A program made the position numbers and the translations under genes. Below are positions 58,531 through 64,000 of a DNA stretch of 64,000 nucleotides, one piece after another. Source of the DNA: Microcella frigidaquae (GTDB lineage: Bacteria > Actinomycetota > Actinomycetes > Actinomycetales > Microbacteriaceae); assembly GCF_014200395.1 (NCBI RefSeq), contig NZ_JACHBS010000001.1:496001-560000 (forward strand), read 5' to 3'. How positions within the stretch are numbered: position 1 is the stretch's first letter; every line of letters begins with the position of its first letter. The notes under the pieces were generated by a model. It was not told the origin of the DNA, did not search any database, and was given only the letters and a program-made list of their open reading frames with translations.

Positions 58531-60038
58531 CGCTGACTCCGCAGACTCTCGGCGAGGGCGGCCGTGGCCGCGGCGATCTCGGCCTCGAGGGCCTGCAGTT
58601 CGGCGATGATCTCGAGCGGGTCGCGGTGCTTGACCTCCTCGTGCTCGACCTCCTTGTAGCGGTTGAGGCTGAGGTCGTAGCCGGCATCGACGATCTCCTG
58701 GCGAGCAACCAGGAAGCTCTGGGCCGTGCGGGGGCGATCTGCTTCAGGTGAGCCAGCATCCGTCAGCGTCTGCCAGCGGGCGAGCACGTCGGGTAGGTCG
58801 CTCGACGCGAGCGCGGTGCGCTTGTCGTCGAGGCTGAAGCCGTCGCTCTGCACGTCGTAGAACCAAACGTGGTCAGTTCCGCCCGAGCTGGTCTTGGTGA
58901 AGAACAGGATGGCGGTCGAGACTCCGGCGTAGGGCTTGAAGACACCGCTCGGCAGCTTCACCACCGCGTCGAGCTTGTGGTCGTCGACGAGCATGCGGCG
59001 CAGGGCCTTGTGCGCGGTCGACGAGCCGAACAGCACGCCGTCGGGCACGATCACCGCGGCCCGGGCACCGTTCTTCATCAGCCGCAGCATGAGTGCCAGA
59101 AACAGCAGCTCGGTCTTCTTCGTCTTCACCATGCGGGTGAGGTCGGTGGCGATCGACTCGGCATCGACCGAGCCCGCGAACGGCGGGTTCGCGAGCACCA
59201 GGGTGTACTCGCCATCGTCGGCTCCGACGCCCTCGGCGAGTGAGTCGCGCCGCTCGACCGTGGCCGCCTCCACCCCGTGCAGCAGCAGGTTCATGCTGCC
59301 GATGCGGCTCATCGTGGCATCGGAGTCGAAGCCGCTGAACGCCAGACGGTTGAAGTGGTCGCGCTTCGCAGCATCCGCCCAGATCTCGGGGTGGTGCTCC
59401 CGCAGGTACTCGCTCGCGACCGTCAAGAAGCCGGCCGTGCCGGCGGCGGGGTCGACGATGCGGTCGCCGGGCTTCGGCGCCGTCATGTCGACCATGAGCT
59501 TGATGATGTGTCGGGGAGTGCGGAACTGCCCGTTCGTGCCCGACGTCGCCAGCTTGCCGAGCATGTACTCGTAGATGTCGCCCTTGGCGTCGGTGTCGTC
59601 CATGGGGATCGCCTCGAGAAGGTCGACCACCTTCGCCAGCAGCGCCGGAGTGGGAATTGTGAAGCGCGCGTCTTTCATGTTGCGCGCGAAACTAGAGCCC
59701 TCATCGCCGAGCGCGCGGATGAACGGGAACACGTGCCCGTCGACGACCTCGAACATCGTCGCCGGGTCGAGGTTCTTGAACAACGACCAGCGCAGGTCGC
59801 TCAGCGGGCGCGGGGTGCGGCCGGGCGGCGAGCTCAAGCCCTCGCCGAAGACCACGTTCGACAGCGGCTCACCGGTGAGGCGTGCACGGTTCTCGGCCAG
59901 CTGCTGCAGCTCGTCGAGGCGGCGGATGAACAGCAGGTAGGTGATCTGCTCGATCACCTCGATCGGGTTGGCGATACCGCCCGACCAGAACGCGTTCCCG
60001 ACTGCGTCGACCTTTCCCTTCAGTGCTCCGGTCACCAT
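58527..60038 (-). CDS. hsdM: Type I restriction-modification methyltransferase HsdM
   Basis: 503 aa. N-terminal HsdM_N helical domain (EVIEQITYLLFIRRLDELQQ), SAM motif RIVDPAAGTAGFLTVASEYL and the catalytic ANPPF (LVLANPPFAGSVD), i.e. an N6-adenine methylase. AGGAGG lies about 11 nt before the ATG. First gene of hsdM-hsdS-mrr. Confidence 0.95.
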   Translation of the reverse strand: MVTGALKGKVDAVGNAFWSGGIANPIEVIEQITYLLFIRRLDELQQLAENRARLTGEPLSNVVFGEGLSSPPGRTPRPLSDLRWSLFKNLDPATMFEVVDGHVFPFIRALGDEGSSFARNMKDARFTIPTPALLAKVVDLLEAIPMDDTDAKGDIYEYMLGKLATSGTNGQFRTPRHIIKLMVDMTAPKPGDRIVDPAAGTAGFLTVASEYLREHHPEIWADAAKRDHFNRLAFSGFDSDATMSRIGSMNLLLHGVEAATVERRDSLAEGVGADDGEYTLVLANPPFAGSVDAESIATDLTRMVKTKKTELLFLALMLRLMKNGARAAVIVPDGVLFGSSTAHKALRRMLVDDHKLDAVVKLPSGVFKPYAGVSTAILFFTKTSSGGTDHVWFYDVQSDGFSLDDKRTALASSDLPDVLARWQTLTDAGSPEADRPRTAQSFLVARQEIVDAGYDLSLNRYKEVEHEEVKHRDPLEIIAELQALEAEIAAATAALAESLRSQR

Positions 60039-60112
60039 GCTGCAGGGGCCTCCTCATCGGGGTAGAACTGGGTTTGAGTGTGCCAGAGACTGGCGACGGT
60101 GCCGATCTGGGG

Positions 60113-60913
60113 CTAGCCGAGAACGGCGCCCAGCGGTTCGCTGATCACGTTGAAGGCGATCAACCCGCCGATGATGAGCGCGGCCGTCAGCCATAGTCGG
60201 TTTCGCACGATCGCCGCGGTGACTACTCGGTCGATCGTCTCAAAACGTTCGGTGACCTCATGATCAGGCATACCGTCGGTGAGCGCGCTGCCCCAGGTCG
60301 ACAGGCGAGCGGCGGCCTCCCGAAGCTCGGCGCACTGTTCCGACGAGAGGGCTCGGGGGTTGCGTCGCAGCCAGCGCGTGAGACGAGAGAGCGTGAGCAC
60401 GGCAACAACCGGCTCCTTCAAGCCGTAGCGCACCTCACGGGCGTCGACGAACACCACGATGGGTGTCACCTCGACGGGATAGCCGACAGCGGCGGAGAGT
60501 AGCCGGGCGGCGCGACCTGCCTCGTACTGCGCATTGCGCACGTACTGCGTCGGCTGCCCGTTGACCCGGATCGAGCCACCACCGGCGAAGATGCGGGCGT
60601 CATCGTGCCGCTTCGTGTTGATCGTGTAGGCCCCCGAGGGGCCGATAACCACGTGGTCGATGTCCGAGCCACGGTTGCCGATCGGCACCCCGTGGATCGC
60701 CGCCCACTCGCCACCCATCTTGTCCAGATTCCGACCGACGGCACGCTCGCCCAGGGCTCCCCGGTACCAGGCGCGAGCATCCGTTCGAAGGGGATGGATG
60801 CCGAACAGCCAGGCCAGGCGTGACTGCGGCGGGTCGGCGTCGTGGCGCGTGATGCACTCGCGCATGATGCCGATCGCCGGCGGGCGGGTGCGGAGATCGA
60901 GGACGCTGGTCAC
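60113..60913 (-). CDS. NERD-domain membrane protein
   Basis: 266 aa from the GTG at 60913, chosen because TAGTGT (60921-60926) sits 7 nt upstream. The NERD (nuclease-related) core is visible: RGALGERAVGRNLDKMGGEW, GSDIDHVVIGPSGAYTINTK and YVRNAQYEAGRAARLLSA. A single membrane helix is at the C-terminus (LTAALIIGGLIAFNVISEPL). NERD proteins often flank restriction and phage-defence genes. It lies directly upstream of hsdM on the same strand. Confidence 0.85.
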   Translation of the reverse strand: MTSVLDLRTRPPAIGIMRECITRHDADPPQSRLAWLFGIHPLRTDARAWYRGALGERAVGRNLDKMGGEWAAIHGVPIGNRGSDIDHVVIGPSGAYTINTKRHDDARIFAGGGSIRVNGQPTQYVRNAQYEAGRAARLLSAAVGYPVEVTPIVVFVDAREVRYGLKEPVVAVLTLSRLTRWLRRNPRALSSEQCAELREAAARLSTWGSALTDGMPDHEVTERFETIDRVVTAAIVRNRLWLTAALIIGGLIAFNVISEPLGAVLG

Positions 60914-60938
60914 GCCACCCACACTACGCGAGCATGAC

Positions 60939-61652
60939 TCACCCTGCCTGCTGCGAAGCCGCTGGCGTTGGGGCCAGCGCGCCCGCATCCGTGTACCCGG
61001 CCCGGTGGCGCGCCACCGCGATGACGCCCGCGATGATCAGGCCCTGCCCGAGGGTGTAGGTCAGCATGATGGGCAGGTCGACCTCCAGCACCGAGAAGCC
61101 GGGCAGGAAGCGGTCGAGCGCGAGCAGGGTGTCGCTGACGAGGAAGACGGCCGCGCCGATGCCGATAACCGGTCGGGTCGCGAGCGCGCACACGGCGGCC
61201 GCGCCGAGCACGAGCCCGTACAGCGCGACGGGCACGAGCAGCGAACCCAGGTAGAGACCCAGCGCAGCGATCATGCTGCCCCACCACACGACCCCGAGCA
61301 GGATGCCGTACCCGGGCACGCGCCGCGTGCGCAGCGGCCCCAGGTACAGCGCGAGGTAGGCGACGTGCGCAAGCCCGAACGCTCCCATGCCAAGCAGGAA
61401 CCCGATGTCGCCGGGGTTCTGCAGCAGCACGTCGCCGAGCCACGAGAACACGAGGGCGAGCCCACCCCACAGCAGCAGCCGTGAACGCCGTACCGGAAGC
61501 CCCAGTACGAGGCCGAGCAGCAGCGCGGGCATCAGCAGCGGCTTCGTTGCGGCAACGATGCCATCGGCGCCGGCGCCGATCGCGACCAGGTGCACGATCG
61601 CGACCAGGGCGTAGGGGGTCAGCGCGGGAACGGGGCGCAGCTGGGGGAGCAT
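60939..61652 (-). CDS. Lysoplasmalogenase (YhhN family)
   Basis: 237 aa with about eight membrane helices. YhhN pattern: AATKPLLMPALLLGLVLG, VFSWLGDVLLQ, FLLGMGAFGLAHVAYLAL and FLVSDTLLALDRF. Hydrolyses the vinyl ether of lysoplasmalogens in related proteins. ATG at 61652 with TAGCCT (61660-61665) 7 nt upstream, leaderless-type. It marks the right edge of the defence island. Confidence 0.9.
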   Translation of the reverse strand: MLPQLRPVPALTPYALVAIVHLVAIGAGADGIVAATKPLLMPALLLGLVLGLPVRRSRLLLWGGLALVFSWLGDVLLQNPGDIGFLLGMGAFGLAHVAYLALYLGPLRTRRVPGYGILLGVVWWGSMIAALGLYLGSLLVPVALYGLVLGAAAVCALATRPVIGIGAAVFLVSDTLLALDRFLPGFSVLEVDLPIMLTYTLGQGLIIAGVIAVARHRAGYTDAGALAPTPAASQQAG

Positions 61653-61737
61653 GCGGCTCAGGCTAGTGCGCCAGGACCTTCGTCCTGAATCTCCGACGCC
61701 CGCGGCAACCGTGCGTCGCACGCGCCAGACTGGTCGC

Positions 61738-62160
61738 ATGGCCGCCTCCCCCCTCGCCTTCACCGTGCACGCCCGCGCCGACGTCGAGAGCGCGATGCTG
61801 CTCGCCGCGAGCGACGACCTCCTCCTCGACACCCGCTGGCAACCGGATGCGCCGTCCGGCCACCCCGGACCGGCCGAGCTGCTCGCGGGCGCGTTCGCCG
61901 CGTGCCTCCTCAAGAACGTGGCCCGCTCGAGCGCGCTCCTGCCGTTCGCCTACCGGAGCGCGGAGGTGCAGGTGACGATGCACCGCCAGGAGGCGCCCCC
62001 GCGCTTCACCGCCATCGACTACGAGCTCGTGCTCACGACCGACGAGCCGCCGCACCGGGTCGAGCTGCTGCACCGCAACCTGCAGAAGTTCGGCACCGTC
62101 TACAACACCCTCGCCGCGGTCTGCGAGGTCACCGGAACGGTCACTGCCCGCGACAGCTGA
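61738..62160 (+). CDS. OsmC family protein
   Basis: 140 aa. Contains AELLAGAFAACLLKNVARSS with one cysteine and TVYNTLAAVCEVTGTV with a second, the two-cysteine OsmC-like arrangement of a separate clade from the protein at 31576. CAGACT (61726-61731) is 6 nt before the ATG. Peroxide reduction is plausible but unproven. Confidence 0.85.
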   Translation: MAASPLAFTVHARADVESAMLLAASDDLLLDTRWQPDAPSGHPGPAELLAGAFAACLLKNVARSSALLPFAYRSAEVQVTMHRQEAPPRFTAIDYELVLTTDEPPHRVELLHRNLQKFGTVYNTLAAVCEVTGTVTARDS

Positions 62161-62169
62161 CGTCGCGCC

Positions 62170-63096
62170 TCACGCCGCGATGACGAGCACGACCTTGCCG
62201 CGCAGGTGCCCGCGCTCGAGATGCTCGAAGGCGGCGCGCACCTCGTCGAACGGGTAGCGCGCCTCGATCGGGAGGTCGATGGTGCCGTCGACGACGAGCG
62301 CGGCGAGAGCATCCAGGGTCGGCGGATGCACGGGGCCGCGCCCGACCGCCCGCACCCCGTAGGCGCTCGCGTCGGTGGCGATCGTGTTGATGCGGTCGAC
62401 CGGCACGCCAACCGCAAGGGCAGCCTCGATGGTCGCGGGTCCGGCCTGGTCGAAGACGGCGTCGATGCCGTCCGGGGCGGCCGCGGCGAGCGCCGCCGCC
62501 AGATCGCCGGCGTAGTCGAGAGGCTCGACACCGCGCGAACGCAGCCAGTCGTGGTTGGCCGGGCTCGCGGTACCGATCACCCGGAGACCCCGGGCGACGG
62601 CGAGCTGGGCCAGGATGCCGCCGACGCCGCCCGCCGCGGCACTGACGACGATGGTGTCGCCGGGCTGCAGCGGCTGCGAGGCCAGGGCGTCCCACGCGGT
62701 CTGGCCGGCGAGCGACAGGCCGGCAGCCCGCTCGAGGTCGAGCCCCTCGGGCACTCGGGTCAGCGAGCCGTGCGGGGCGACCAGGTGCTCAGCGGCACAA
62801 CCCTGGCCGATCGAACCGAAGACGCGGTGGCCGAGTGCGAGTCCGTCGACCCCCGGGCCGATCGCCTCGACCCACCCTGAGAACTCGCGGCCGACCCGCA
62901 CCGGCGGCGGCAGCACGATGCGCGAGCGTCCGGCCCGCAGCTTGGCGTCGACCGGGTTGAGGCCGCAGGCGGCGACCCGCACCCGCACCTCTCCCGGGCC
63001 CGGTGCCGCGATCTCCGCCTGCTCGATCCGGAGCACCTCGGGGCCCCCGTTCTCGTGATAGGCGACGACGCGGGCGGCGATCGGGGCGAGCTCCAT
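62170..63096 (-). CDS. NADP-dependent quinone reductase-like oxidoreductase (zinc-free MDR family)
   Basis: 308 aa. GroES-like N-terminus (VVAYHENGGPEVLRIEQAEI, GRVRVAACGLNPVDAKL region), and NADP Rossmann motif VSAAAGGVGGILAQLAVARG. No zinc-binding Cys cluster, typical of the QOR subfamily. TAGGCT (63103-63108) lies 6 nt before the ATG. Confidence 0.88.
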   Translation of the reverse strand: MELAPIAARVVAYHENGGPEVLRIEQAEIAAPGPGEVRVRVAACGLNPVDAKLRAGRSRIVLPPPVRVGREFSGWVEAIGPGVDGLALGHRVFGSIGQGCAAEHLVAPHGSLTRVPEGLDLERAAGLSLAGQTAWDALASQPLQPGDTIVVSAAAGGVGGILAQLAVARGLRVIGTASPANHDWLRSRGVEPLDYAGDLAAALAAAAPDGIDAVFDQAGPATIEAALAVGVPVDRINTIATDASAYGVRAVGRGPVHPPTLDALAALVVDGTIDLPIEARYPFDEVRAAFEHLERGHLRGKVVLVIAA

Positions 63097-63207
63097 GCCG
63101 CCAGCCTATTCAGCCGCACTCGCCGACGGCGAGGGTTTCGGGACCTTCGGCCCTACTCCCGGGCGAGGCGCGGACGCTGGAATGGATCGACCGAGAGGAG
63201 CGCTGCC

Positions 63208-63636
63208 ATGGTCATGGGATTCGGGGGAATCACCGAGCTGACGAACGACCAGTGCTGGGCGCTCCTCCGGTCGAACGACCTCGGTCGTATCGCGGTGAGC
63301 GCCGCCGGCCTCGTCGACATCTTCCCCATCAACTACGCCGTCGATGAGGGTGCCCGCACGGTGTACTTCCGCACCGCGCCGGGGACGAAGCTGCTCGAGC
63401 TCGCCATCAACGACCGCATCGCGCTCGAGATCGACGGGCATGACGAGCACGAGGCATGGAGCGTCGTCGTCAAGGGCAGCGCCGAGCGGGTGGAACGGCA
63501 GAGCGAGATGGATGCCGCGGAACGGCTCGGCCTCGAGCCGTGGATCCCGACGCTGAAGTACCGGTGGGTGCGCATCCGCCCCCTCGAGATCGCCGGGCGC
63601 CGTTTCGCCCTGGGCCCGGAGCCCTCCCGCGTCTAG
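63208..63636 (+). CDS. Pyridoxamine 5'-phosphate oxidase-related flavin protein
   Basis: 142 aa, SD GAGAGGAG. Split beta-barrel: LRSNDLGRIAVSAAGLVDIF, VYFRTAPGTKLLELAIN and SVVVKGSAERVE match the small PNPOx-like family that binds FMN or F420. Substrate unknown. Confidence 0.85.
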   Translation: MVMGFGGITELTNDQCWALLRSNDLGRIAVSAAGLVDIFPINYAVDEGARTVYFRTAPGTKLLELAINDRIALEIDGHDEHEAWSVVVKGSAERVERQSEMDAAERLGLEPWIPTLKYRWVRIRPLEIAGRRFALGPEPSRV

Positions 63637-63693
63637 GCTGACCCCCACGGGGCGCGACCGCGCCCCGACCACCATCCCGAAAGCAGGAGCTTC

Positions 63694-64000
63694 ATGGCTG
63701 CCACGTCCGCCGCCCCCTCCCCCGTCGTGCTCGAACGGGGCTTCGTCATCGCCTCCGCCCTCTCGGCGATCGCCCTCGGCGTCGCCGCCCTCGTCTGGCC
63801 GGGCGCGACCCTCTTCACCGTGGCGCTGCTGTTCGGCGCCTACCTGGTGGTGAGCGGCATCTTCCGCCTGGTCATCGCGTTCACCGCCGACTCGCTCACT
63901 GCCGGCGTCCGCTGGCTCGTCGGGATCCTCGGCGCGCTGATCATCGTCGCGGGTATCGTCGCCCTCAACAACCTGGCCGGTTCGCTCGTCGTGCTCGCCT
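63694..64000 (+). CDS. DUF308/HdeD-like membrane protein, 5' part
   Basis: The first ~102 codons are present before the window ends. Three hydrophobic helices so far (GFVIASALSAIALGVAALVW, FTVALLFGAYLVVSGIFRLV, WLVGILGALIIVAGIVALNN) fit the DUF308 pattern. AGCAGGAG precedes the ATG. Partial. Confidence 0.75.
   Translation, partial: MAATSAAPSPVVLERGFVIASALSAIALGVAALVWPGATLFTVALLFGAYLVVSGIFRLVIAFTADSLTAGVRWLVGILGALIIVAGIVALNNLAGSLVVLA

Overview
The window is a high-GC actinobacterial chromosome segment. Gene content and order (recA-recX-miaB-miaA-dapF, ftsK-pgsA-cinA-clgR, lexA beside a LysM gene, infC-rpmI-rplT, PriA in place of HisA, ThyX, RNase J) fit the Microbacteriaceae. A green-tuned proton-pumping rhodopsin suggests a Microcella- or Salinibacterium-like aquatic or soil relative, but the genus cannot be fixed from sequence reading alone. 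Most genes lie on the minus strand.

Layout. 1-1170: start of an arginine operon (argC, argJ). 1248-8405: DUF937 protein, pheT/pheS, a TrmH-type methyltransferase, and the infC-rpmI-rplT operon, in which infC starts with the rare codon ATC. 8402-12378: hisC-hisB-hisH-priA-sseB. 12431-13804: a LysM membrane protein divergent from lexA, with a LexA box on each promoter. 13817-22447: hflX, an RsmC-like methyltransferase, then recA-recX-miaB-miaA-dapF with an SOS box upstream of recA, followed by DUF3046 and clgR. 22632-30483: cinA, pgsA, ftsK, RNase J, dapA, thyX. 30589-32924: plus-strand thioredoxin-like, DUF4395, OsmC and epimerase genes. 32921-34695: dapB and a membrane protein, GNAT. 34708-36996: a sulfur operon (CoA-disulfide/persulfide reductase-rhodanese, rhodanese, CstR-like repressor) under a perfect 16-bp operator. 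37109-40417: MpaB-like oxygenase, histidine phosphatase, TetR with its operator, aldo/keto reductase. 40609-41316: rhodopsin. 41653-49395: pnp and rpsO, separated by a decaying cassette of four paralogous four-cysteine lipoproteins; one is split by an IS256-family element and frameshifted, another carries an early amber codon. 49500-60913: a defence island (HsdR, a repeat-containing membrane protein, an Abi/HEPN protein, VapBC, Mrr, HsdS, HsdM, NERD). 60939-64000: lysoplasmalogenase, OsmC, quinone-reductase-like, PNPOx-like and DUF308 genes.

Two window-wide signals stand out. At least sixteen genes have a TANNNT-like -10 hexamer exactly 6-7 nt before the start codon and little or no Shine-Dalgarno, the signature of leaderless transcripts. 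Many operonic genes overlap by the 4-bp ATGA/GTGA/TTGA motif. The least familiar biology is the lipoprotein cassette between rpsO and pnp, followed by the composite defence island and the persulfide-type operon. No tRNA, rRNA or CRISPR array was seen.
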